Source: Nitzschia sp. DOCU1
Taxonomy: Eukaryota; Bacillariophyta; Bacillariophyceae; Bacillariales; Bacillariaceae
Assembly (NCBI GenBank): GCA_951394045.1
Contig: OX595992.1
Span: 496,001-560,000, forward strand
Direction of reading: 5' to 3'
DNA: 64,000 nt
The notes under the pieces are model-generated. The model searched no databases. It saw only the letters and a program-made list of their open reading frames with translations, and had not been told where the DNA came from. This document shows, in pieces, positions 41,237-52,183 of the stretch; the first letter of the stretch is position 1, and every line of letters begins with the position of its first letter. The translations under genes were made by a program, and so were the position numbers.

Positions 41237-43196
41237 CTATGAGCACCACACAACACTGACTTTTTCATAGCATACCATAGTGCCGTTGTTTCCACCACGT
41301 TTGGTCTTGGCCTGTACCAGGCCCGCCAAGGCCAAGGTCCAAACGCCCCGTACAAAGTCCTGTGGTGAGCCACCAAAATGATACAGCCATTCTTCTCGTG
41401 GAATCGATAATCGATCTTGTAACAACCCATATAATTCCTTGGCGGGTGAGACCAGTCCTTGTACCAATGTTTGACGATGACGAGTGGGGCGAAAGAGTGC
41501 CATGTCGTTGTTGGTTGACGAACCTCTACCACGATTCTTTTTGGGCGGTGGCTTGTGTTTCATCAACGGATTGGCATCCTTCCAATCTTCCAGTAAGGAA
41601 TCCATCGATTGGATGACTACTTCCATCAAATCATGAATCATACGATAAATTCCTTGAGTATGATCCTTGTCCCCTAGTCGTGGCCTCTTTGGAGGCGATG
41701 CTTCTTCTTGTTCTTGTGCCGCCGATTCCGTTTCTTCAGTATCACTACCGATCAAAATGATCAATTCATAGAGCAACGTCCGAGCTTGGAGTTGTTCTTG
41801 TTGAATTCGTTCCATCACAGCATCGTTGGTGGACGATTCGCGCTTTCCCGCTCGATCCAAATACCGTTCCATCTCGGACGGTAGTCGACTTGGAGCTTTT
41901 TCTTCTTGTTGCGTAGTAGATACCCAAGAATACAATTCTGCCAATGGTTCGAGTAGTAATTGTGTGGATAGTTGTTGGACGCTGCCACTTGTGAATATTA
42001 TTGGTAATAGTATGGCTTGCCACTTCCACCACCATGCGAGATAGTGTTGAATGTATTGACAGTGTTCCAAACCTACCAATTTGGTACTTGCTGCCATGGT
42101 GGATAACCATTTCTTGGCCGTTCCATGTGTCGCAAACCAACTTGTAAAGCATGGATGCAATTCCATATTCCAAATCATGGACCAAGGCAAAGTAAACCAT
42201 TCCGTAATACTAGTGTTGATATTTTGGCAAGTTTTGGTCAATGACAAGTGTTCCAGCTGGTAGGAGTGAATCCATTCCAGTATACGATCCATGGAAAGGA
42301 CTGGCAATGGCGTGTCCCCCATGATCAAATCGTTCCAAAAGGTTTGAAACCAAGTCGTACGACATGGTTGGACACAACGTAGTAACAATCGTCCATGACT
42401 TTCAAAGGCCGGAGGTTTTCCCAAAACTACCAAGGAAACAGGCAAACCATGATCGAGCCGCCACTCGACGAGCATGGTCAAAAATTCATTCCATACTTTG
42501 GCTTGGGCAAAGCCTCCTGGATCCTACAATAGTATAGTACAATTGGAGGACAGCAACAACGTGAGTCGAACATGCCATCGTCAAGCCATACTACAATACA
42601 TAGATACATACCTCCAATACAATCACCATGGAATTGACTTGCGATGTTGTTCGAGCGGCCCATCCAAAGACAATTTGTTGCATACTCGAGTGTCGTTTCA
42701 TCTGTTTTGGATTTGCCGCCATTGCATGTACCAGCAATTTGAGAGTGGCATGCAAGGTAGGAAGGAGTCTAGGAAGCCACAAGGTACTACTTTTGCCATG
42801 GTGCTGCCAAATAGCTTCTGCCAAAGCTTGCCGATCCAATCGACAATCTGTCGGTAATGACACCAGAGTCAATGGCAACAATTCTTCCGCTGGCAATTCG
42901 GATTCCGTCGGAGGTACCAGACTGTAGCAGTTGTTGCTTGTTTCTGTTGTCGTTGTCGTTGTCGTTGTTGTTGTGTGTTGTTCTTTTTGATGATGCAACA
43001 TGTGTTGTACAGTTTCCGTCCATGCCTGACGTTGGGCTCTATGAATTCGTTGCTGCCAAATCCGAGCACATTCGACACGAAACAAGGTGGCACTGGATCT
43101 GGTCGAGGTTGTCGTATTTGTTTCTCTCAAGTCCACCACTTTGGTGGCCCAGCATGGAAGATTAGTAGTAGAAGAAGAAGCAGAAGAAGAAGTCAT
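41237..43196 (-). CDS. ORC3: Origin recognition complex subunit 3-like protein
   Basis: Two exons, 43196-42612 and 42523-41237, with an 88-bp phase-0 GT-AG intron (GAG|GTATGT ... TTGTAG|GAT); 623 aa. The best anchors are the C-terminal winged-helix end, 'DFVRGVWTLALAGLVQAKTK' (animal ORC3 has 'RFIRAVSELELLGFIKPTK'), and the region around the splice: 'MVIVLE-DPGGFAQAKVWNEFL' followed by 'LPVSLVVLGKPP', matching the Walker-B-like strand and 'PLILIFGIATSP' of ORC3. 'VLSMDRILEWIHSYQLEHLSLTKTCQNIN' fits the ORC3-specific helical insert. ORC3 is part of the complex that marks replication origins and loads MCM. Its divergence from the ELG1-like gene and the E2F site between them agree with a replication role. 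N-terminal residues 45-85 are Thr/Gln repeats. No other ORC subunit was considered a better match. Confidence 0.7.
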
Positions 43197-43661
43197 GATG
43201 ATGCAATATAATGTCAATGTTCTGTTCTGGCAATGGTAAGAAAGAGTGCTGGACAAACAAAACACAATGCTGTCCTTTTCGGCGTCATTGTTGTCGTCGT
43301 CGCAAAAAGTTTTTGGCGGGAGATTTATTCGAAGTAATCCAAAAAAACGCATAGACGGATTGACGTCGGTCTGTTTGCGTTCCCGACGATCCGCGCCCGA
43401 ATTGACGCTGGGGGCATGGAACCCACGTACCTTACGTAGTGCCCAGTACAATTGCTACACACGATGCAACGCGTCGGGCGCAAGACCTCCCTCCACAATG
43501 ACACGGCGGGGTGAAAAATTGAACACCAACATACACAGTCGCAGGCCTTGCGAGTAGGTGAACTTTGTTGCTGTAGTTGTAGTTGTAGTTGCTGTTGCTG
43601 TTGCATGACACGAGAATACTTCTAAAGGGCCTCTCGTCAGTGGTTGGATTTTAATTTGAAC
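43197..43661. promoter_or_regulatory. Bidirectional promoter of ORC3-like and ELG1-like genes
   Basis: 465 bases between two outward-facing start codons. It contains the E2F consensus at 43312-43321, about 115 bp from the ORC3 ATG and about 340 bp from the ELG1 ATG, and a GTAGTT repeat near 43565-43595. Confidence 0.55.
43312..43321 (+). promoter_or_regulatory. E2F-binding consensus TTTGGCGGGA
   Basis: Exact match to the canonical E2F/DP element, within CAAAAAGTTTTTGGCGGGAG. Such sites drive G1/S expression of replication genes in animals and plants. Functional use in diatoms is inferred. Confidence 0.6.
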
Positions 43662-46600
43662 ATGCAAAGCACTGCCGAGGATCAAGATTCTCAGTCATTG
43701 GCCATGTACATGTCGTTGCCAAAGCAAGACACCACTACTATCAAGGTCAAAGTCCAACAGTGGCGTTGCGATGTCTGTCAAGTAGCCATGTTTAGTGATT
43801 TCGACGAAGCGTGTCGTCATGAAGCAAATTGTCAGCAGCCGCCACCACCACCACCAGCATTGCCGGCCGTCCAAGAACAGCAGCAACCGCCGCACGAGCC
43901 CGAGAGTTCCTCTGCTCCTGCCGCCGTCGTTGAGGAAGCACCGTCTCTTCAAGTCACACCCAAGAGTGAAAACAGCAAGAAGAAGAAGAAGAAGAAGAAG
44001 TCGACTACTTCTAACAACGCGAATGCTAACGTGCATTCCTTCTTTGCACCGCGCAAAGTCGCCAAACGTCCGTCTCCGACTGCTACTACTACGTCATCAG
44101 CATCAGCATCAGCATCCAAAGGAAGGCTCCCGTTCTTCCATTCTCAGTCCAACAAGAAATCCAAGACGACTAATACTGATTCAGTGGACAAGGAGGGGCA
44201 ACCGCCGCCCATCAAGACTAGCTCTAGCGGTTCTACTGACGAAGATAGTGGCAAAGCAGTCCGCCGTACCAAGAGAAAAAGTCCTACTGCGTCTAGTACT
44301 AGTAGCACGGTCCCTACTACTACTATGGAATCTCTAGAAGAAACGGCCCATGCCCTGGCAGCCATGATGGATAAACAATCAAATAAGACATTGGCAGGCA
44401 TGTTTTGTCACAAGGACATGAAAACGCTCATTGCGGAACAACGACAAGCTCAATTTCAAGCCGAGCTACGACACAAGCGGAAACAAGAACAAGAACGACA
44501 ACTACGAAGAGCGGCGGCAGCTGCCAAGTGGGCTGGTACTACAACTACTACTAGTACAACAACAACAACAAACGTACCGCTACCTTTGCATTGCCGATTG
44601 CCCATGGCACCTCGGTTTCCAGCTCCCTCTCATGTGATACCACCGTCCCAGATTGCATTGGCTGTTGGTGCCCCCGATCATCCCTGGGTCAATGTCCAGG
44701 CACAGGAGGACGATGCATCTTCTTTGGTATTGACGCACGATAACAAATGGATACCCTCCTCTCCGGCTGCCTGGGATGCCGACAATGACGATCACTGGAA
44801 TCGAGACTTGGTGCAAGAAGCCTTGGAGAATCTACTCCTAGTTCAACAAGAAGAAACGCCAACATCGTCTGGGACAGTCGCAGGAACCTTGTGGAGTAGC
44901 AAATACGGACATCACCACAATCTTCATAATTTAGTAGGTGAATCTGCCCAAACGGCGGCTCGGACGCTCCAAGCGTGGATTGACGATTGGTGCTTGGCAC
45001 GCCAACGTTCCATGAATCGCATGAAGGAACGTCAGCAACAATTGTCGCGTACCAAAAAGAAAACGAAAAAGACTATATACAAGGACGATAGTGAAGATGA
45101 CTGGGATGACGATGACGATGATGATATTACAGGTAGACTCGCCAAGGTGTACTTGTTGACAGGACCACCGGCCAGTGGCAAGACGGGGTTGGTACATGCC
45201 GTGGCCAAGGCGGCGGGGTGTTCCGTGCTGGAAATCAATACCACCATGGTACGAAGTGCGAGTGCCTTGAAACATTCCGTACAAGAAGCGACACAAAGTT
45301 GTTCCACCATGGATTTGTTTCAACGACAATCACAACTGTCACAATCCCAAGATCTACTCGATTCTTCTTCTTCTTCTTCTTCTTCTTCCGACGATGATGA
45401 GGATGCATCGCCCGGACGCAAATGCCGAAACCGCCCCAAAGCGTCGTTGACTGTCATTTTGATTGACGAAGTCGATCTCGTTTATGACACCGACGCTGGA
45501 TTCTGGCCTGCACTCACATCCTTGGCCAAGACGGCCAAATGCCCCATTCTCTTGACGGCCACTACAGTTCCACCTCCCATGCTAACCATTCCTTCTTGTG
45601 TACACATGGTTTTGACTCGACCGACACCGGCCGAGTGTGCTACCAAACTATTACAACTATGTCAACAAGAAGGGTTGGCGCTAACAAAAGGCGGCGGAAC
45701 TACGAATAGTAGTATCCAAGAACGCTTGGAGTGGTTAGCGACAGTGGGTCAATGCGATTTGCGCAAGATTTTGTTGCAACTCCAACTCTTTCACTACCAC
45801 CACAACACGAACAGCAGCAGTAGGCAGCAACAACGGTCGCTGGAGAAGCCATCTTCTTTACTACTAGCCGACACCAATGCCAGTGCATCACCGACGATCA
45901 TCCTTCAACGACCCGTGCTACAATCGGTCGTTCCACATGTTGTCCCATCGGACAAGTACTCCATTGTGACTCTTTATGGGCAGCACTTCAAGTCCTTGTT
46001 GGTAGTGGCGACGGCGAACAATAATGCGTCTCGAGATTTGACCGTTTACTTGGGATCATTGGCATGTCGAGCCCATGTGGTGGATGATGAATCGATTCTA
46101 GTTCTTTGCCCACCCTTTGATGGAGATACTGGCGATGGAGTCAGCAGTAGAATCCTAACCATTGGTCTGCATTCGACGGTCTTTGGTCAGTTAGATGGTG
46201 TTTCCACCAAGGTTGAAACATTGCCGGATGGAAGCCTTCTCCCAGGGACCAAACGGATGTACGTGGAGTATCTATTCCCAGAAGGAAATGACCAAGTCGA
46301 TGACAACTCTGCCGACGAGTTTGAAATGGACGACGGCAACGCAAGAACTCCCATGGTGCCGTCGGCGGTCCACAAGCTATCCACGGGATGCCGCATTCCA
46401 AGTCCCGAGGAAGGTTTGGCGCTATGGCAAAAGACTTTGCAAGAAGAAGTTGTATGTGCCGAGTCAACGCCAGCACCTATTCCGCCTATCAGCAAGCATT
46501 CCCAAGTCAAGAATATGGAAGAGCTTGCCCAAGCCACGTGCTGGTCAAGTGACGCTGCATTCTTGGAAGACATGCAGTATGGAGTTCCGTACCTATCCGG

Positions 46601-47573
46601 AGCCTGCCGTGGATTTGGCTTTGACTTGACCGAACAAGGAGGAGCCCCTACCGGTAGTGGAAAGTTTCGAATGAGCGACAATTGCAGACCGTAAGTATTC
46701 GCGTTGTAAGGGCTCTGGTCGATGTTGCATATTGTGCAAAAGTACAATGTCTCACAATTGTTTGAATCTCTTTTTGCTCTTGACAATAGACCGAGCGAAG
46801 ATCGATTGTTTGCCACGGGCTGGAAGGATAATTGCTTCTTTCATGGAGTTGCCGAGACGTACATGACGCTACCGCGGAACGCACAGGAACGCAAGTCACT
46901 GAACGACGGCATGGTAGCAGCGCGTGGCGGGCAGTCTTCCATGATTGAGTTAACAGTTGCTCCTGCCGACAAGGAAGACGATAGTTCCGATAATTGGGAG
47001 GACAATTTACGGACGGAAAGCAATACAACCGAGGAAGACATGTTTTTGCCACGGCGTCTACCGATTTTGTTGGAGGCGTTACCACAGTTGCTTCGAATTT
47101 CAAAGTGTTCGGCGTGGTACAACAGCAATTGGACATCAAATCACTTTCTGGACCAACGACGCCACGAAACCACTACCCGCTTACAATTCTGGCTTTCAGC
47201 GCTATTTGATCAATCACTTCAATCGACCAAGTACAAGGCGCGACCCACTTCTAGGGAACTCCTGCAGTTAAATGGCAGGCTGGACGTGACAGCCACGACC
47301 GAGTTTTTGCCGATGATCTGCCGCATTGGAGCCTTGGAAGAAAGCCTAGACGCTTTGGAGCGTTCAACAAGTAGTGAGGAAAGGGCTGCTCCTGGGAACA
47401 GCCGCCGCGCCACACGTCTGCAAACTCGAAATGCCCGACGCCACTACTTTGATACCATTTCTAGGAAGCTGGATCTGGACGAGGCGGCGTTGTCGACAAC
47501 TGACCTGGGACTATCCATGGCACGATCTTTATTGACTTATCAAGGCGCAGCTGTAGCGGCGGCGGGAAGGTAG
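43662..47573 (+). CDS. ELG1/ATAD5-like clamp-unloader large subunit
   Basis: Two exons, 43662-46690 and 46790-47573, with a 99-bp GT-AG intron (CC|GTAAGT ... AATAG|A); 1270 aa. ELG1/ATAD5 replaces RFC1 in a RFC-like complex and unloads PCNA after replication. Visible parts: a C2HC finger of UBZ type (WRCDVC...H-x4-C, about residues 27-50); 'NANVHSFFAPRK' (121-132), a PIP-box-like PCNA motif; basic/Ser low complexity; an AAA+ ATPase with Walker A GPPASGKT (501-508) and Walker B 'VILIDEVD' (about 598-605) with 'ATTVPPPML' sensor-1 region; and a stretch 'VVPHVVPSDKYSIVTLYGQHF' that resembles an IPT/TIG fold. The C-terminal 'FLPMICRIGALEESLDAL...RRHYFDTISRKLDLDEAAL' matches the ATAD5 'YLPxxRTICR...RRxxHYL' end. 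The gene is divergent from ORC3. The splice frame is continuous: NCRP-PSEDRL. Confidence 0.8.
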
Positions 47574-48158
47574 CGAGGAGGAGTAGATCCGTAAGCCAAC
47601 GTTTGTCTTCGACGCGTTACTTCCTCCAAAACTATTAGACTGCATGCATTTTGGAGTAGCACTGTAGGCGCATCGTAACAACCACACTGTCCCCGTGCCT
47701 TTTTAGACAGGGAGTGGAATGTCTGAATCCTCGTTGACTTTCGATTTCTCTCCATGTTGAGCCGTACTGTCGGGGGTGAGGAAGACTACTCGAGCGAGGT
47801 GAAAGAGGCATTAGTTTTTAGACGTGCAGTAGCTTATTATTTAGTCTCCGATATTTGCTTCTTTCGGATGAGGCCAACCTTTTGGTATGTGATTCATTCG
47901 AGAGGGTGTGAAAAGAGGTATAAGTGCAACCCAGAGGCGTGTAGCTCAAGGCAGAGCGAAAAATGTTTAACTCATGAATGAATCAGGCCTCGATCGACGA
48001 TATGATGAGATTGCTTCGTTGTATGTTCATTGCAGGTTTTAATCGTGGTGCGTGGTGAAAAGACGTCGTTAGAGAGCTCAATGCATCCACCGCACCGAAA
48101 TGCTCGTGTCTTTCAGCGTCATATCCAATCTAGCCGACAGCACCCCCCGTTTACTACC
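47574..48158. other. Convergent intergenic region, ELG1-like / MGDG synthase
   Basis: 585 bases between two converging genes, expected to hold two 3' UTRs. No gene or repeat recognised. Confidence 0.45.
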
Positions 48159-49949
48159 CTAAGCCTCATTCAGCTTCAACCAAGCCACGGCTTCGCTGCC
48201 AATATCCGATACAATTTCATCCGCAGCATAGGGGTTGCCCGCCTTTTGCGCCGCCAAGCTCATGGAAGCGAGCAAGTCGGAATCTTGCAACCATACTCCA
48301 ATCGACTTGCCGATCTCCGATGGATCCTCACAGTAGTCCCCGTAGCCACTCTCCAAAACAACGTCGACATTTCCTGCTTCTTGTCCTGGTAAGAAACTAA
48401 TTGGGAAAGAATGGAACGGTTAGCGCTGCGGCCTATTGTAGGCGACTGAGGATTCTTGCGATCCTTCTCCTCTTACCTTGTAAGCATGAGAGGGAGTCCC
48501 ACTGAGGCAGCCTCGGCAATGGTGCCGGGCCCTGCTTTTGTGACTAGAATATCGGCGGCGACCATGTACTCCGGCATGCTCGTGATGAAGCCCAGGCCTA
48601 CTACGTCGACTTTTCCTTTACCTTTCTTGCCTTCCGTTTCGGCCATTTCTTCTGCACGCATGTAGGAAGTCTGTATTTGCTTAAATCGTTGCCGATTGCC
48701 CCGTCGCTTGAACAAGCGCAGTAGGCCTCGTCGTTTCTTCTCGGTGGAAAGGCTCTCCGCGATGGCAGGCCAATCCCTCGAATCCAGGTCCGCCTTGAGC
48801 TTTTCGTTGCGACCGCACACGACGCAGATCGTTGCATCAACACCCAATATCGTCAGTTTGGCATAAAGTTGGTTCACAATATCCGACAGTGACCCCACAC
48901 CCTCTCCGCCGCCCATTACCAACACCATTGGTTTATCTGTAGGAATTCCGAGCGATTCCTTGACGGTTTTCTGATACGCCTTGCCCTCGGGCGAAGTGCG
49001 GTCACCCAACTTTTCCGCCTCAACGGCAAATCCATGTCGAATGGGCAGACCTGCCATGACAATGTTTTCAGGTGGGGTTCCACCCCGTCGCCGGGCCAAG
49101 CGGTAGAGACGATCCGACGCAACATACAACTTGTTGACTTTCTTTTCAAACCACATGCAATGGCCCGATCCCAAATCAGTTACGACCGTAAAAAAGGGAA
49201 TGTGCTTGCCCAGCTTTTTGCTCAATTTTCGGGTAGCCAACAACGGAGCATGATTCATGGTGGGGTGGACTGACACAATTACATCGGGGTCTTCCTTTTC
49301 GAGACGTTTAAAGATACGTCCGAAGCAGGTGACTTTGGAGTGAAGGTTCGAAAGAACTTCGTTCACCTTGGTGTTGGAAAGATGATAGAAAAATCGCCAC
49401 TCCCATGGTCGTGCTGACATGCGTTTGTATGTGTTAACCAATGTTCGATAGGGAAGGACACCATGATCGGTCCACAAGTCTGCCAATTCGTATGTTGAAC
49501 CAGGAAACTGAATCACAAATTGCTTTCCCAAGGCTTCTGCTGAAGCTCTATGACCTCCCCCAGTATCTGCTGAGAGAAACAACACCTTAAGTGGTCGCTT
49601 CTCCTCCTGTCGCACGAAACAAGGAACCATATCCAGTGAGTTTCGCCGACAGGGAGAGACAATGATTCCGTCTGCATGTGTGAATAATGCTTACCACAAT
49701 GGCACCGCCTGAAACCTCAAGATCGGCTTCTTTCGAAGCATAGAGCTTGGAACTAGTCACGCTTGCATCGGCCGAAGCTTCTTGGTTCAGGACCGCTTGG
49801 GCCCCGCCAGAAGAAACTTTACCCCACATTCGTCGAAGCCCTAAGGAAGACAATGTGTACTGATTTGATGCAAACGCCACACCTGTGCTTGCCGGCACCA
49901 ACAAAAAAGCATAAGAGGCAATCAGCCACGTTAGATTTAGATTTCTCAT
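48159..49949 (-). CDS. MGD1: Monogalactosyldiacylglycerol (MGDG) synthase, plastid
   Basis: Three exons, 49949-49695, 49606-48477 and 48396-48159, with introns of 88 and 80 bp (GTAAGC..CGACAG and GTAAGA..AATTAG); 540 aa. It transfers galactose from UDP-galactose to diacylglycerol, making the main thylakoid lipid. The GT28 fold is complete: 'VLFLSADTGGGHRASAEAL' at the start of exon 2 (diacylglycerol side), 'VTDLGSGHCMWF', 'VLVMGGGEGVGSL', 'MVAADILVTKAGPGTIAEAASVGLPLMLT' continuing through the second splice into 'SFLPGQEAGNV', the MGD1 signature for UDP-sugar binding. Exon 1 codes only for targeting: a signal peptide (MRNLNLTWLIASYAFLLVPASTGVA) cleaved before Phe (VA|FAS), an ASAFAP-like site, then a Ser/Ala transit peptide. 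This bipartite leader directs the protein through the ER into the complex plastid. Confidence 0.93.
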
Positions 49950-50696
49950 TGTCACTTGCAAAGCCTTTGTGGAAAAAGAAGTGAATAAGGACAAGGTGTG
50001 AGCTCTTCGCTCGTATTTGGATCGGAATACTTTAAAACCGCCGACTGGAAGAATTGTACGGCATGTGCGCTCGGCACTGACACGAACGTTCGGTTGGGCC
50101 TGACTATTGCAACAGCAACTTCCCACCACAACGGATGAAATCTTGCTTTTTTCCTTCCTATCCCACTGACACACACGCTCTCCGCTACACCAACCTGTAG
50201 TCCAATGTGTCGGATACACGCGCATGCATGTATACGCGCGCCGCCACGTTGAAGGCAAATCTATCCTACACGTCATTGCCTGCGCAAAGAACGCATTTCA
50301 ACTTTGGGACTATGGAAGTCCCGCAAAACTTTAGCGTTTTTGCTTTCTTTCTTTCTATGCTTTGCTAGGCTGGCTACTATTCTTCTGAAGACTTGCCGCT
50401 CTGGCAGAGCTACTAGCGAAAAATCTTTCAAGGAATGTAAGCAGTAGAAGGAGAAGTAGTCAAAGGGTAGAGGTTTCATCCTAGGAGAACTTTCTCGCCA
50501 GATTTCAAGAAAATGGAGAGTCAACAAACAAAATGACTTTTCGGTTGGCCTGATGCGAGGGCGGATTCTTCGACTTCTTGATGACATAGTTTACCGGCGA
50601 GTAGCTAGCTGGATGGCGATGCCGTGACTCTCTAAGAAGTTCGGTAGAAGAAATTGTAAATAGCTATGAGAGTAGGATTACATTATTAGTCAAAGT
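49950..50696. other. Intergenic region, upstream of MGDG synthase
   Basis: 747 bases between two minus-strand genes: promoter of MGDG synthase and 3' flank of the plastid protein gene. An open frame continues upstream of the chosen MGDG ATG but has no other plausible start. Nothing else recognised. Confidence 0.4.
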
Positions 50697-51547
50697 TTAA
50701 AGCTTGGCCTTGGGAAGTCCATCAACAGTGGGTCCGGCATTCTTCATGCCCCATCCCTTGGATCCTCCGTATTGTCCCTTCTTGATATTTTCGGGAACGG
50801 GCCAGATGGAGCCACTCTTTCCCATGTTGAATCCACCCATGGGTTCCTTATCCGTGGAAAGTTGGTCGGCGTAGAAAATTCCTCCGGATCCTACGAGACG
50901 AGGGTATCCGTACTTGTCGAGCCACTTGGCACGGATTTCGGCACCGGGTCCATTCAAAACTCCCTTCTTCGCGGTGCGGGCCTTCTCGATGGCCTTAAGC
51001 TTTTCTTCTTGGCGAGCCTCGTTGTTAGAGGTAGCGGTGAATCCAATGGCTTCCCAGATATCAGCAACCTTCGGGGGGCCAAGATAGGTCTCTCCGATGA
51101 TGGGAAGGTTAACCGTGATTCCGGGCAAGTCGTACATGCGGCCAACTTCATCGGCTTCCTTGGCGGTACGGTTCATCTTGTATCGAAGACCATCCTGGTT
51201 CAATCGCTTCTCAAGGCCAACCTCAGAGATGCATTCCTCGCCCAACCATGCGTCATCAAAAGAAAACGAGGTTCCCTTGAAGAAACCAAAGTCTACAATT
51301 ATGCATCGCAACCGCCAGTACGTGAGATACCTGCTTAAACTAGGAAACTATTCCTCCTGAGAGGGAAATCCTGATGATTTTCGATCAACTCACCTTCCAT
51401 CTTCATGGAGGAACCAACATTGCGGCTGGGTCCGCTAAGCGAAACGCTCTTTTGTCCGAGGGATCGGAGGGTGGAGCGCGAAGGCTGTTGGTAAGCCGAG
51501 GCACCAGAAGCTAGGGCAACGACGATGGCAGCAGAGGAGACCTTCAT
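50697..51547 (-). CDS. Plastid-targeted protein of unknown function
   Basis: Two exons, 51547-51394 and 51292-50697, with a 101-bp GT-AG intron (GAAG|GTGAGT ... TTGTAG|AC); 249 aa. The signal peptide MKVSSAAIVVALASGASA is followed by Tyr (A|YQQPSRS), then a Ser/Arg-rich transit segment ending 'SSMKME', the same kind of processing region seen in diatom light-harvesting precursors. The mature part (about 200 aa) has no membrane helix. It contains 'FGFFKGTSFSFDDAWLGEECISEVGLEKR', 'GETYLGPPKVADIWEAIGFTATSNNEAR', 'GPGAEIRAKWLDKYGYPRLVGSGGIFYADQL' and a Gly-rich, basic C-terminus. No domain recognised. It is soluble, and its composition (many Gly/Pro/Trp/Tyr, extended segments) recalls small extrinsic or linker subunits of photosystem complexes, but that is only a guess. 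It neighbours another plastid gene, MGDG synthase. Confidence 0.65.
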
Positions 51548-52183
51548 TTTCAAATTGATGTAATGCTGAATGACTTACAAGGGGTCTACAGTACGCAACG
51601 CGAGCGAAGATAGCGAGTAGATGACGGCCACACCATTTTGGCAAAGGCACGTCGTTTCGCGTTTCCATGGTGCCCGTCGTCGTTAACGTGTTGTGTTCTC
51701 TGCATACGTCAGTGTACCTGGTACTCAGTACGGACGACTTCTCAGATTAAGAATTTGTTTCCGTCTGTCCATGGTCCGGATACTAGAGTACAGGTCCTCG
51801 TTTAGGAGCTCTCCTTGAACCCCATTTCGCGAAACTTGATTATTTCCTTCTAAATCTTGGTCGAATGAAACCCACAGTGCGAATAGTGTTGCGGTCATGT
51901 ACGACGTTTTGGCTAAATCTACTCAGCAGATCCCGCTGTAGAGTTCTATGGAAGGTCCTCAAGGACGCCCTGCATTCGTCTTACCATGGGGAGAAACTGT
52001 GCTGATGATAATTCCAGGTTCGCTAACTTCACATAGCCGTATGACATAGTAAATTCCGCCGGAGCCCATGTCAAACGACGACCTATCTAAGAAAACAAAC
52101 AAATCGAGGTCGAGTGTTGAAAGTAGCAGTTTCTAGTTGTCGTTAGCAGGTGGAGTCGTGGTTTAAAACGTGACGAAAGGTTG
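51548..52183. other. Intergenic region, upstream of plastid protein gene
   Basis: 636 bases: promoter of the plastid-protein gene and 3' flank of the mTERF gene. No gene recognised. Confidence 0.4.
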
